Below the pieces are notes generated by a model. It saw only the letters and a list, made by a program, of their open reading frames with translations, had not been told where the DNA came from and made no database searches. Below, in pieces: positions 15,710-24,240 of a DNA stretch of 64,000 nucleotides (positions are counted from its first letter, which is position 1; the number at the start of each line of letters is the position of its first letter). A program made the translations under genes and the position numbers. This stretch comes from Salipiger sp. CCB-MM3 (lineage in GTDB: Bacteria > Pseudomonadota > Alphaproteobacteria > Rhodobacterales > Rhodobacteraceae), in contig NZ_CP014595.1 in NCBI RefSeq assembly GCF_001687105.1, forward strand, positions 62,001 to 126,000, in the 5' to 3' direction.

Positions 15710-16033
15710 ATGCTGATCCTCACCTGTCCCTGCTGCGGCCTCGAGGCTGCAGAGATCGAACTCGCCCCCGGAGGCGAGGCGCATTTGCGGCGCGAGGGCC
15801 CCGGCAGCTCCGATGCCGAACTTGAGGCCTATCTCTTCAACCGCCACGCGGCGAAAGGCCCGGTGCTGGAACGCTGGCGCCACGCCTATGGCTGCGGCAA
15901 GTGGTTCCTTGCGGCGCGCGACAGCGTGACGATGGAGGTCTACGGCACCTACAGCGCCCGCGCGCCCGAACCGCCCGAAGAGATCCTCGCGCGGATCCGC
16001 GCCCGCCACCCGGACTGGCAGGTGCCCGCATGA
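15710..16033 (+). CDS. soxD: Sarcosine oxidase delta subunit
   Basis: 107 residues starting MLILTCPCCG, with HAYGCGKWFLAARDSVTMEV in the second half. The CPCCG and the later H-x-x-GC supply the zinc ligands of the delta subunit, which packs against alpha in heterotetrameric sarcosine oxidase. GGAG lies 8 nt upstream of the ATG. Followed 67 bp later by soxA, with repeat element F in the gap. Confidence 0.95.
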   Translation: MLILTCPCCGLEAAEIELAPGGEAHLRREGPGSSDAELEAYLFNRHAAKGPVLERWRHAYGCGKWFLAARDSVTMEVYGTYSARAPEPPEEILARIRARHPDWQVPA

Positions 16034-16034
16034 G

Positions 16035-16075
16035 CTTTCACCTTTCGGCAAATACTCCCGCCGGAGGCTCCGGCG
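16035..16075 (-). repeat. Intergenic element of the variant box type, copy F
   Basis: On the minus strand a CGCCGGAG/CTCCGGCG hairpin is followed by GGGAGTATTTGCCGAAAGG and TGAAAG. It resembles copies G and H (GTATTT...GATGAAAG) more than A-D. Sits in the 67-bp gap between soxD and soxA. Confidence 0.6.
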
Positions 16076-16100
16076 CGTTCCAGACAGCGAGGCACCGCAT

Positions 16101-19100
16101 ATGAGCACCCGTCTGGCCAAGGGCGGTCGTTTCATCGACCGCTCCAAGAGCATCCGCTTCACCTTCGATGGCACATCGATGAGTGCCTATCCCGGCGACA
16201 CGCTGGCCTCGGCGCTCATCGCCAACGACCGGCTGCTGATGGGGCGCAGCTTCAAATACCACCGCCCGCGCGGGGTCATCGCCTCGGGGGCGGAAGAGCC
16301 GAACGCGCTGGTCGGGCTTGGCACCGGCCCGCGCTTCGAGCCGAACCAGCGCGCCACGACCACCGAAGTCTTTGACGGGCTCACCGCCGAAAGCCAGAAC
16401 CGCTGGCCCAGCCTCGAGCATGACATCGGCGCGGTGAATGCGGCGCTCTCGCGTTTTCTGCCCGCGGGGTTCTACTACAAGACCTTCCTCTGGCCGCGCG
16501 CCTTCTGGAAGCATCTCTACGAGCCGGTCATCCGCCGCGCCGCCGGACTCGGCAAGGCGCCGCATCCGGAAAGCCGCGACGCCGATGGGTACGAGCATTT
16601 CCATGTCCACACCGACGTGCTTGTGGTCGGCGGCGGCATCGCGGGGCTGCAGGCCGCCAAGACCGCCGCGCGGGCCGGGGCCGAGGTGTTGCTGATCGAA
16701 CAATCGCCGCATTGGGGCGGGCGGGCGCCGGTCGATGGCGGAACGATCGACGGCATGACGCCCGAGGCGTGGGTCGAGGCGACTCTGGCCGAGCTTGACG
16801 CGCTGCCGAACCTGCGCCGCGTCGCGCGCTGCATGGGCGCGGCGGTGCAGGATCATGGCTATGTGCTTGGCTACGAGCGGCTGACCGATCACGCGCCGGG
16901 CGCGGCGGGTCCGCGTCACCGGCTCTGGCGGATCCGCGCCAAGCGCATCATCACCGCCACCGGCGCGATCGAGCGACCGCTGAGCTTTGCGGGCAATGAC
17001 GTACCGGGGGTGATGCTGGCCTCGGCGATGCGCGACTATGTGGTCAACTATGGCGTCACGCCCGGAGAAAAGGTGGTGATCGTCACCAACAATGACGACG
17101 CTTATCGCACCGCGCTGACGCTGGTCGATGCCGGTGTCATCGTCGAGCGGGTGCTCGACGCGCGGCCTATGGGCGGCGGCAAATTGATGGAACTGGTGCG
17201 CGAGCGCGGTGTGCGCGTCGATCCCGGACGCGCGGTGGCGAAAGTCACCGGCGGGGCGCGGGTGGCGACGGTGCACAGCTGTCTCGCCGATGGCACCGGC
17301 AATGTGCTCGAGGATATTCCCTGCGATGCGCTTGCCATGTCGGGCGGCTGGTCTCCGGTGGTGCATCTCTGGTCCCATTGCGGCGGCAAGCTGCGCTGGG
17401 ACGAGGATGGCGCCTTCTTCAGACCCGATCCCGCGCGGGCCGCCAGCAGTGCCGATGGCATGGCAAACGTGATTGCGGCAGGCGCGGCTGATGGCGAAAT
17501 GAGGCTGAATTATGTCCTGCAAAGTGCTGATAAGGCGGGTCGAAAAGCCGCTCTTGAAGTGGGGTGTGAAGACGCGCAAGGTATCGCTGCGACGGGCGAG
17601 GACCTTGGCGAGACCCCGCTTCTGGCCACATGGATCATGCCGAGCAAGGCGACGCCCGATCTGCGGATGAAGGCCTTCCTCGACTATCAGAACGACGTGA
17701 AAGTGTCGGACCTGCAGCTTGCCGCCCGCGAGGGCTATGAGAGTGTCGAACACGCCAAGCGCTACACCACGCTTGGTATGGCGACAGATCAGGGTAAGCT
17801 AAGCAATATCAATGGTCTGGCTGTTCTTTCTGATGCATTGGGTGAGGCCATTCCTCAGGTCGGCACCACCACGTTCCGCCCGCCTTACACGCCGATCTCT
17901 TTTGGCGCGATCACCGGCGAGGCGCGGGACGAGCTGTTCCAGCCGCTGCGCCGCACGCCGATGGATGCGTGGCACGAAGCGAATGGTGCCACCTTCGAAC
18001 CGGTGGGCCAATGGCGGCGGCCCTATTGCTACAAGCGCCCGGGCGAGACCACCGAGATGGCGGTCAATCGCGAGATTCTTGCGACACGTCAAAGCCTTGG
18101 GCTGCTGGATGCATCCACGCTGGGCAAGATTGTCCTCAAAGGGCCGGATGCGGGCAAATTCCTCGACATGCTCTACACCAACATGATGAGCACGCTGCCG
18201 GTGGGCAAATGCCGCTACGGGCTGATGTGTACCGAGAACGGCTTTTTGATGGATGACGGCGTTGTGGTTCGGCTGGCCGAGGACACTTGGCTCTGCCACA
18301 CCACGACGGGCGGCGCCGAGCACGTGCATGCCCTTATGGAAGATTGGCTTCAATGTGAATGGTTTGACTGGCAAGTCTACACCGCCAATGTAACCGAAGC
18401 CTACGCGCAGGTCGCCGTGGTCGGCCCGCAGGCACGGTGCCTTCTGGAAAAGCTCGGCGGCATGGACCTCAGCAAAGAGGCGCTGCCGTTCATGAGCTTT
18501 GCCGAAGGTACGCTCGGCGGCTTCCCGGCGCGGGTGTTCCGCATCTCTTTCTCAGGGGAGCTCAGCTATGAGGTGGCGGTTCCGGCGAGCCTCGGGCGGG
18601 CGTTCTGGGGGCGTTTGCTGGAGCTTGGCGCGGAATGGGACGTCACGCCCTATGGCACCGAGGCGCTGCATGTGATGCGCGCCGAGAAGGGCTTCATCAT
18701 GATCGGCGACGAGACCGACGGCACGGTGATCCCGCAGGATCTGAACCTTGGCTGGGCGATCTCGAAGAAGAAGGAAGACTTCCTCGGCAAGCGCGCTCAG
18801 GAGCGGGTGCATATGGCTGATCCGACCCGCTGGAAACTGGTCGGGCTCGAGATGGACGACGGCGGTGTGCTGCCCACGGGCGCGCTCGCCATTGCGGCGG
18901 GCAAGAACGCCAACGGCCAGCGCAACACCGAGGGGCGGGTGACGTCCTCTTATTTCTCGCCGACGCTGGGCAAGGGGATCGCCATGGCGCTGGTGCGCGG
19001 CGGCCCGCAGCGGATGGGCGAGGAGCTGACCTTCACCACCGATGACTATGATCCCGCAGACGAGGCCAAGACCACGCTGAAAGCGCGGATCGTCAGCCCG

Positions 19101-19139
19101 GTCTTTTACGATGCCGAGGGGGCAAGGAACGATGTCTGA
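16101..19139 (+). CDS. soxA: Sarcosine oxidase alpha subunit
   Basis: 1012 residues, the normal size. N-terminal ferredoxin-like fold (residues about 10-95: FTFDGTSMSAYPGDTLASAL, FKYHRPRG); NAD/FAD dinucleotide domain from about residue 170 (VLVVGGGIAGLQAAKTAARA, then a second nucleotide-binding part with KVVIVTNNDDAYRTA); C-terminal folate-binding GcvT-like domain from about residue 620 (RRPYCYKRPGETTEMAVNRE...). This subunit binds NAD and tetrahydrofolate, where formaldehyde from sarcosine becomes methylene-THF. Its stop overlaps the soxG start by 8 nt. Confidence 0.97.
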   Translation: MSTRLAKGGRFIDRSKSIRFTFDGTSMSAYPGDTLASALIANDRLLMGRSFKYHRPRGVIASGAEEPNALVGLGTGPRFEPNQRATTTEVFDGLTAESQNRWPSLEHDIGAVNAALSRFLPAGFYYKTFLWPRAFWKHLYEPVIRRAAGLGKAPHPESRDADGYEHFHVHTDVLVVGGGIAGLQAAKTAARAGAEVLLIEQSPHWGGRAPVDGGTIDGMTPEAWVEATLAELDALPNLRRVARCMGAAVQDHGYVLGYERLTDHAPGAAGPRHRLWRIRAKRIITATGAIERPLSFAGNDVPGVMLASAMRDYVVNYGVTPGEKVVIVTNNDDAYRTALTLVDAGVIVERVLDARPMGGGKLMELVRERGVRVDPGRAVAKVTGGARVATVHSCLADGTGNVLEDIPCDALAMSGGWSPVVHLWSHCGGKLRWDEDGAFFRPDPARAASSADGMANVIAAGAADGEMRLNYVLQSADKAGRKAALEVGCEDAQGIAATGEDLGETPLLATWIMPSKATPDLRMKAFLDYQNDVKVSDLQLAAREGYESVEHAKRYTTLGMATDQGKLSNINGLAVLSDALGEAIPQVGTTTFRPPYTPISFGAITGEARDELFQPLRRTPMDAWHEANGATFEPVGQWRRPYCYKRPGETTEMAVNREILATRQSLGLLDASTLGKIVLKGPDAGKFLDMLYTNMMSTLPVGKCRYGLMCTENGFLMDDGVVVRLAEDTWLCHTTTGGAEHVHALMEDWLQCEWFDWQVYTANVTEAYAQVAVVGPQARCLLEKLGGMDLSKEALPFMSFAEGTLGGFPARVFRISFSGELSYEVAVPASLGRAFWGRLLELGAEWDVTPYGTEALHVMRAEKGFIMIGDETDGTVIPQDLNLGWAISKKKEDFLGKRAQERVHMADPTRWKLVGLEMDDGGVLPTGALAIAAGKNANGQRNTEGRVTSSYFSPTLGKGIAMALVRGGPQRMGEELTFTTDDYDPADEAKTTLKARIVSPVFYDAEGARNDV

Positions 19140-19716
19140 GATCACCATGGAGCCGATGAGCCCGTTGATGGGCGCCGTGGCCGAAGGCGCGATCACCCTG
19201 CGCGAGATGGGGCCCTGCGGCATGGTTTCGTTGCGCGGCGCGTTCGATCATCCGGCCTTTGCCGGGCCGGTCGAGGTGCTGGCGGGCTGCGCGCTTCCGG
19301 GGCGCTGGCAGGTCTCGGGCACGGCGGAGCGGGGGCTGCTGTGGATGTCGCCTGATGAGCTGCTGTTGCTGCTGCCGCATGGCGAAGCTGCCGAGGCGGC
19401 GCGGCGGCTGCAGGCCGAGCTTGATGACGCCGGGGCGCATGCGCTGGTGCTCGACGTGTCGGACATGCGGGTGCGGCTGAGCCTGACCGGCGGCTGCCTG
19501 CGCGAGACACTGGCGCGGCTCACGCCCACCAATATGGCGCCCGCTGCGTTCCCGGTCGGGGCGCTGCGCCGCACCCGGCTTTCGCAGGCAGCTGCCGCGA
19601 TCTGGCTGGTCTCGGAAGAGGAGGCGCAGATTTTCGCCTTTCGCTCGGTGGCCGATTACGTCTTTCGGCTGCTGGCCGGCGCGGCGAAAAATGGCCCGGA
19701 TTTCGAATATTTCTAG
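19132..19716 (+). CDS. soxG: Sarcosine oxidase gamma subunit
   Basis: 194 residues. GcvT-related fold with ITLREMGPCGMVSLRG, RGLLWMSPDELLLLLP and the terminal FAFRSVADYVFRLL. Small subunit that buttresses beta and alpha in the heterotetramer. It overlaps soxA by 8 nt, so translation is coupled. Last recognisable sox gene here; folD or purU, which often follow, are not present. Confidence 0.92.
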   Translation: MSEITMEPMSPLMGAVAEGAITLREMGPCGMVSLRGAFDHPAFAGPVEVLAGCALPGRWQVSGTAERGLLWMSPDELLLLLPHGEAAEAARRLQAELDDAGAHALVLDVSDMRVRLSLTGGCLRETLARLTPTNMAPAAFPVGALRRTRLSQAAAAIWLVSEEEAQIFAFRSVADYVFRLLAGAAKNGPDFEYF

Positions 19717-19790
19717 GGCGAAGCTCATTGCACCTTTGGCCCGGCACCCGTAGCGTCGGCAGACGTACCGCAAGGGAGAAGGGCGATCGG

Positions 19791-20354
19791 ATGAGGTTTC
19801 AAGCGCATACCATCGCCCGCATCGCCCTGCGCCAACTGGGTGTGGCGGCGCAGATCGGTGCGCTTGCGGGGCCGGTTGCGCTGAGCGCTCAGACGCTTTG
19901 GGCGGGCGGAGCCCCCGCCGCGCGGCAGGATCGTGCGTTGGACGCGCCGGCGGCGGAGGTGGTGCCGCTGGTGATTCCGGCAGGGGCGATCGGATATTTA
20001 TGCCGTATTCATGTGCCCTACAGTCAGCGCTGGATTCCGCCCGTGCTGTTCATCGCCCATGATCCCGAAACTGGCCGCGTGATCATCTCGGACCCGATCG
20101 CGCTGAGCTATAACTTCGGCCTGCCGGTGCTGGGCAAAGTGGCCAGCGACAGCACGCGCAGGATCAGCTTTACATGGGATTATCCGGTCGGATCAGGGGC
20201 GCAGCAGACGCGGCGAATGCTCTACCGCGCAGGGTTCGACAAGCGCAGCGGAGAGGTTGTCGTCACCGCGATCCCGGCGGGATTTGACCGGGTGTTTCAG
20301 GCCAGTGGCATCTGCGAAGGCGCACCGCTGAACGAGCTTGCCGCACAGCCCTGA
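19791..20354 (+). CDS. Hypothetical, probably exported protein
   Basis: 187 residues. The N-terminus is basic then Ala/Leu-rich (IALRQLGVAAQIGALAGPVALSAQ), compatible with a signal peptide or anchor. The mature part has a conserved-looking beta core (PAGAIGYLCRIHVPYSQRW, LFIAHDPETGRVIISDP, RISFTWDYPV) without a family I can name. GGGAGAAGGGCGATCGG precedes ATG 19791. Monocistronic between soxG and sodB. Confidence 0.7.
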   Translation: MRFQAHTIARIALRQLGVAAQIGALAGPVALSAQTLWAGGAPAARQDRALDAPAAEVVPLVIPAGAIGYLCRIHVPYSQRWIPPVLFIAHDPETGRVIISDPIALSYNFGLPVLGKVASDSTRRISFTWDYPVGSGAQQTRRMLYRAGFDKRSGEVVVTAIPAGFDRVFQASGICEGAPLNELAAQP

Positions 20355-20378
20355 GTGCAATGGTACACGGAACTTAGC

Positions 20379-20407
20379 TTGACCTCGCGTGTAGCAGGTC
20401 TAGGAAT
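20379..20407 (+). promoter_or_regulatory. Possible sodB promoter
   Basis: TTGACC at 20379-20384 is a good -35 box; 17 bp later is AGGAAT (or TAGGAA at 16 bp), a weak -10. It lies 37-65 bp upstream of the sodB start. Weak support from sequence alone. Confidence 0.35.
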
Positions 20408-20443
20408 ACACTCAAACTCACAGACAGGCGAAAGGAAACGCAT

Positions 20444-21043
20444 ATGTCCTTTGAACTTCCCGACCTTCCCTATGCCCACGACGCGCTGGCCTCCAAGGGT
20501 ATGTCCAAGGAGACGCTGGAGTATCACCACGACATCCACCACAACACCTACGTCACCACGCTGAACAAGCTGATCGACGGCACCGAGTGGGCGGACAAGT
20601 CGCTGGAAGAGATCGTCAAGGGCACCTACGAGTCCGGCGCTGTCGCCCAGTCCGGCCTGTTCAACAACGCCTCGCAGCACTGGAACCACACCCAGTTCTG
20701 GGAAATGATGGGTCCGGGCGAGAACGCGCTTCCGGGTGAGCTGGAAAAGGCGATCACCGAGTCCTTCGGCACCTTCGACAAGTTCAAGGAAGACTTCTCG
20801 GCCGCTGGCGCTGGCCAGTTCGGCTCGGGCTGGGCCTGGCTGGTGAAAGACACCGACGGTGGCCTGAAGATCACCAAGACCGAGAACGGCGTGAACCCGC
20901 TGTGCTTCGGCCAGACCGCGCTGCTTGGCTGCGACGTGTGGGAGCACTCCTACTACATCGACTTCCGCAACAAGCGTCCGGCCTATCTGGCGAACTTCCT
21001 CGACAACCTGGTGAACTGGGAAAACGTGGCCTCGCGCCTCTGA
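20444..21043 (+). CDS. sodB: Superoxide dismutase [Fe] (Fe/Mn family)
   Basis: 199 residues. FELPDLPYAHDALASKGMS start; metal ligands in YHHDIHH, the HWNHTQFW block, and DVWEHSYYIDF (Asp and His). The FNNASQHWNHTQFW and GAGQFGSGWAWL signatures indicate the iron-type family; the metal cannot be fixed by sequence alone. Strong AAAGGAAA ribosome site. Followed by a clear intrinsic terminator, so monocistronic. Confidence 0.96.
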   Translation: MSFELPDLPYAHDALASKGMSKETLEYHHDIHHNTYVTTLNKLIDGTEWADKSLEEIVKGTYESGAVAQSGLFNNASQHWNHTQFWEMMGPGENALPGELEKAITESFGTFDKFKEDFSAAGAGQFGSGWAWLVKDTDGGLKITKTENGVNPLCFGQTALLGCDVWEHSYYIDFRNKRPAYLANFLDNLVNWENVASRL

Positions 21044-21070
21044 TGTCCTGACCACAGGTCGAGATTTGAT

Positions 21071-21103
21071 GCCCCGTACCGCAAGGTGCGGGGCGTTTTC
21101 TTT
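21071..21103 (+). terminator. sodB intrinsic terminator
   Basis: GCCCCGTACC and GGTGCGGGGC pair (one G-U) around a GCAA tetraloop, followed by GTTTTCTTT. Begins 27 bp after the sodB stop. Confidence 0.9.
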
Positions 21104-21435
21104 GTGGGGCTGGGGGAGCCGCGAGTCTTCTTACAGGCGGACCAGAGGCCAGGGGGCGACCGCGGGCTGCCGCTTGTGGCGCTTGAGGGGCAGCGCTTTA
21201 TCGTGCCGCACCGCTGAACCGCCGAGCGCGCGGTAACGTCAAAGAAGCGGCCGCCCGGGGGGGCGGTCGGCCGCTGGCCGGCGGCGCTGCGCGCCTTGCT
21301 CCGGCTGGGAAAGTGCCTGGACGGGCCGGAGCCCGCCGGGTGAACGCCGGCCCCTGTCGCGGCAGCGCCGTCTTGCACCGCTCCCTTCCGCAGCGTAGCA
21401 GGGGGCGCACCGCTCATTCCGCTCACGGAGGCCCC
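21104..21435. other. sodB-cobA intergenic region with possible gene remnant and riboswitch-like sequence
   Basis: From 21104 to 21217 one plus-strand frame (GTG start, 37 codons) gives a protein-like tail ending in LPLVALEGQRFIVPHR and may be a remnant of a lost gene. On the minus strand, 21300-21410 resembles parts of a cobalamin riboswitch: AGGGAGCGGTGCAAGAC, then CGGCGCTGCCGCGAC, and later AGCCGGAG. It points away from cobA. Both are weak and are discussed as findings. Confidence 0.4.
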
Positions 21436-22182
21436 ATGTCCGGCTTTGTCAGTTTCGTCTCTTCCGGTCCCGGAGACCCCGATCTGCTGACCGTGCGGGC
21501 GCTGAAGTGCCTGCAGGCCGCCGATGCCGTGCTCTATGACGATCTCGCCTCCGGTCCGATCCTCGAGCTTTGCAACGCGGGCACCGAGATGGTCGCCGTG
21601 GGCAAGCGCGCGGGCTGCCCTTCGCCAAAGCAGGAATACGTCAGCGCGCTGCTGGTCGAACATGCGCTGTCGGGGCAACATGTGGTGCGGCTGAAATCGG
21701 GCGACGCGGGCATTTTCGGACGGCTCGAGGAAGAAATCGCCGCGGTGACCGAGGCGGGCATTCCCTTCGAGGTGGTGCCGGGCGTGACCTCGGCCTCGGC
21801 TGCGGCTGCGGCGGCGTCTATGCCGCTCACCCGGCGGCTCACCGCGCGGCGGCTGCAGTTCGTCACCGGCCATGACGTCACCGGCGCGCTGCCCGAAGAG
21901 ATGAACCTCCCCGCGCTGGCCGATCCCGAGGCGGTCACCTGCGTCTACATGGGTCGGCGCACCTTTTCGAAGCTGGCAGAGCGGCTGATCGCGGCGGGGC
22001 TGCCGCCCGAGACGCCGACGCTGATGGCCGAGAACGTCAGCAAGGCCGGGCAGCGCATGGTCGCCTCCACCGTGGCGGAACTGGGCGAGACGCTGAAGGA
22101 AGCGCCGAGCCGCGCCGTGGTGATGATCCTCTATGGCGCGCTTGGCAGCCCGGTGATCGAAGCGGCCACGCGCGAGGGCTGA
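21436..22182 (+). CDS. cobA: Uroporphyrinogen-III C-methyltransferase
   Basis: 248 residues, SAM-dependent enzyme making precorrin-2, the branch to cobalamin and sirohaem. SSGPGDPDLLTVRALKCLQA, DDLASGPILEL, KSGDAGIFGRLEEE (the GDP-IFGR-like motif) and PFEVVPGVTSASAAAA are all present. Single-domain CobA/SumT type, without the CysG oxidase/chelatase domains. ATG 21436 is preceded by CGGAGG; the longer upstream frame is not homologous. Confidence 0.94.
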   Translation: MSGFVSFVSSGPGDPDLLTVRALKCLQAADAVLYDDLASGPILELCNAGTEMVAVGKRAGCPSPKQEYVSALLVEHALSGQHVVRLKSGDAGIFGRLEEEIAAVTEAGIPFEVVPGVTSASAAAAAASMPLTRRLTARRLQFVTGHDVTGALPEEMNLPALADPEAVTCVYMGRRTFSKLAERLIAAGLPPETPTLMAENVSKAGQRMVASTVAELGETLKEAPSRAVVMILYGALGSPVIEAATREG

Positions 22183-22263
22183 CGCAACGTCCCTCCGCCC
22201 GCCTGCTGGACGCGGGGCCTTGGCTGCGGTCATCTCGCGCCCGAGGAGAAACTGGAGGATTTC

Positions 22264-23031
22264 ATGCAGATCGACGAAAATGTCGTGGCCGTGGTGTCGG
22301 GCGGCGCTTCGGGGCTTGGCGCGGCGACGGCGGTGCGGCTCGCGGGGCTTGGCGCCAAAGTGGTGCTGCTGGACAAGGATGCCGAGCGCGGGCCGGTGAC
22401 GGCAAGCGATATCGGCGGCAGCTTTATCGAGACCGATGTCACCGACCCCGAGAGCGTCGCCGCCGCGCTGGCGCAGGTCAGCTCGGCGCAGGGCGCGCTG
22501 CATGTGGCGGTCAGCTGCGCCGGGATCGCGCCGGGGGCCAAGACCGTCTCGCGCGGCGTGGCGCATGATCCGGCGCTCTTTGCCAAGACCATCGCCATCA
22601 ACCTCACCGGCACGTTCAACGTCGCCTCGCAGGCGGCGGCGCTGATGGCGCAGAACGCGCCGCTGGACAAGGACGGCAACCGCGGCGTCATCGTCAACAC
22701 CGCCTCTGTGGCCGCCTATGAGGGGCAGGTCGGGCAGGTGGCCTATGCCGCCTCCAAGGGCGGTGTGGTTGGTATGACACTGCCCATGGCGCGCGATCTG
22801 GCGCCGAGCGGTATTCGCGTCTGCGCCATCGCGCCGGGGCTCTTCCTGACGCCGATGATGCAGGGGCTGCCGCAGGAGGTGCAGGACAGCCTTGGCCAGC
22901 AGGTGCCGTTCCCGGCGCGGCTTGGCGATCCGGCGGAATATGCCGCGCTGGTGCAGCATATCGTCGAGAACCCGATGCTGAACGGCGAGGTGATCCGCCT
23001 CGACGGCGCGATCCGCATGGCGGCGCGCTGA
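22264..23031 (+). CDS. Short-chain dehydrogenase/reductase (3-hydroxyacyl-CoA dehydrogenase type 2-like)
   Basis: 255 residues. NAD-binding SGGASGLGAATAVRLA at residues 12-27, LLDKD (Asp, NAD preference), NTASVAAYEGQVGQVAYAAS with the catalytic S-Y-K (YAASKGG). The pattern including ITGTFNVASQAAALM-like segments and the PFPARLGDPAEYAALV tail is that of HSD10-type dehydrogenases acting on 3-hydroxy-2-methylbutyryl-CoA in isoleucine and branched fatty-acid breakdown. Substrate is inferred. GAGGAGAAACTGGAGG lies upstream. Confidence 0.87.
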   Translation: MQIDENVVAVVSGGASGLGAATAVRLAGLGAKVVLLDKDAERGPVTASDIGGSFIETDVTDPESVAAALAQVSSAQGALHVAVSCAGIAPGAKTVSRGVAHDPALFAKTIAINLTGTFNVASQAAALMAQNAPLDKDGNRGVIVNTASVAAYEGQVGQVAYAASKGGVVGMTLPMARDLAPSGIRVCAIAPGLFLTPMMQGLPQEVQDSLGQQVPFPARLGDPAEYAALVQHIVENPMLNGEVIRLDGAIRMAAR

Positions 23032-23141
23032 GGCAGTTTGTGCGGGTGCACAGGTTCGGGCGCGCTGTGTGCGCCTGTGCAGGGTGACGGTGCGGGCATG
23101 CGGCGCCTATATCGAGGGTCGACACGACAAAGAGGTTCTCC

Positions 23142-24161
23142 ATGACCCGCATTCCCTACAGCCTGCTCGACCTTTCGCCGGTGCCCGAAGGCGGCACCAC
23201 GGCGCAGGCGCTGCAGAACACGCTCGAGCTGGCAAAGCACGCCGAGGCCTGGGGCTACGCGCGCTATTGGCTGGCCGAGCACCACAATATGCCCGGCATC
23301 GCCTCGGCGGCGACCTCGCTGGTGATCGGACAGGTGGCTGCGGCGACCAAGACCATCCGCGTGGGCGCGGGCGGCATCATGCTGCCCAACCATGCGCCGC
23401 TGGTCATCGCCGAACAGTTCGGCACGCTGGAGACGCTGTTTCCCGGGCGCATCGACCTTGGCCTCGGGCGCGCGCCGGGCTCGGATCAGACCACCGCCAT
23501 GGCGCTGCGCCGCAATATGGCGCAGAGCGCCGATCGCTTCCCCGAAGATGTGGTCGAACTGCTTGGCCTGTTCCAACCCGCCGAGCCGCACCAGCCGGTG
23601 CGCGCGGTGCCCGGCGAGGGCACGCATGTGCCGGTGTGGATCCTCGGCTCGTCGCTCTTCGGCGCGCAGCTGGCGGCGCATCTCGGGCTGCCTTACGCCT
23701 TTGCCTCGCATTTCGCACCCGACGCGCTGGAGCAGGCGATCGACGTCTACCGCAGCCGGTTCCAGCCGGGGGTGACGCAGGAGCCGCATTTCATGCTGGC
23801 GGCCAACGTCTGGGCCGCGGACACCACCGAGGAGGCGTTGCGGCTGAAAAGCTCGCAGCAGCAGGCCTTCATCAATCTGCGCACCGGACGCCCCGGCAAG
23901 CTGCCGCGCCCGCTGGACGATATCGAGGCGGCCACCGATCCGCGCTACCTTGCCGCCGCCAATTCGGCGCTGCGGATCTCTGCGGTTGGCGATCGTGCGG
24001 CGGTCGCGGAGCAGCTTGAGGCGTTGATCGCGCGCTACCAGCCAGATGAGATGATCCTGACCGGGATGATCCACGATCCCGCGGCGCGGCTGAAAAGCTT
24101 TGAGATCGCCGCCGACGTGCTGGGGCAGGGTGCAGAGCCCAAGGCGGCGGCGTCCGCCTGA
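23142..24161 (+). CDS. LLM class flavin-dependent oxidoreductase (luciferase-like)
   Basis: 339 residues: [20 protein letters not shown] at the start, [36 protein letters not shown] and [13 protein letters not shown], the hallmarks of the MsnO8/YhbW group of the luciferase-like monooxygenase family. Uses reduced flavin supplied by a partner reductase; substrate unknown. Strong terminator after the stop. Independent transcript. Confidence 0.92.
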   Translation: MTRIPYSLLDLSPVPEGGTTAQALQNTLELAKHAEAWGYARYWLAEHHNMPGIASAATSLVIGQVAAATKTIRVGAGGIMLPNHAPLVIAEQFGTLETLFPGRIDLGLGRAPGSDQTTAMALRRNMAQSADRFPEDVVELLGLFQPAEPHQPVRAVPGEGTHVPVWILGSSLFGAQLAAHLGLPYAFASHFAPDALEQAIDVYRSRFQPGVTQEPHFMLAANVWAADTTEEALRLKSSQQQAFINLRTGRPGKLPRPLDDIEAATDPRYLAAANSALRISAVGDRAAVAEQLEALIARYQPDEMILTGMIHDPAARLKSFEIAADVLGQGAEPKAAASA

Positions 24162-24186
24162 GCCAGCCCCTTCCGCGATCCGCAAA

Positions 24187-24224
24187 GCAAAAGGCCCGCA
24201 GCATTTCCGCTGCGGGCCGTTTTT
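24187..24224. terminator. Bidirectional terminator between LLM oxidoreductase and sensor gene
   Basis: GGCCCGCAGC and GCTGCGGGCC form a perfect 10-bp stem with loop ATTTCC, flanked by AAAA on the left and GTTTTT on the right, so it can serve both convergent genes. Confidence 0.9.
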
Positions 24225-24240
24225 GTGGTGCGGTCAACCC

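Noticed and set aside
16038..17753. 571-codon minus-strand frame opposite soxA
   Set aside because: It is a shadow of the sarcosine oxidase alpha gene; composition is Arg/His-rich with no family signature.
20983..22959. A very long minus-strand open frame opposite sodB end, cobA and the SDR gene
   Set aside because: It is opposite well-identified genes, rich in R/H/G/P typical of antisense frames in GC-rich DNA, and crosses the sodB terminator.
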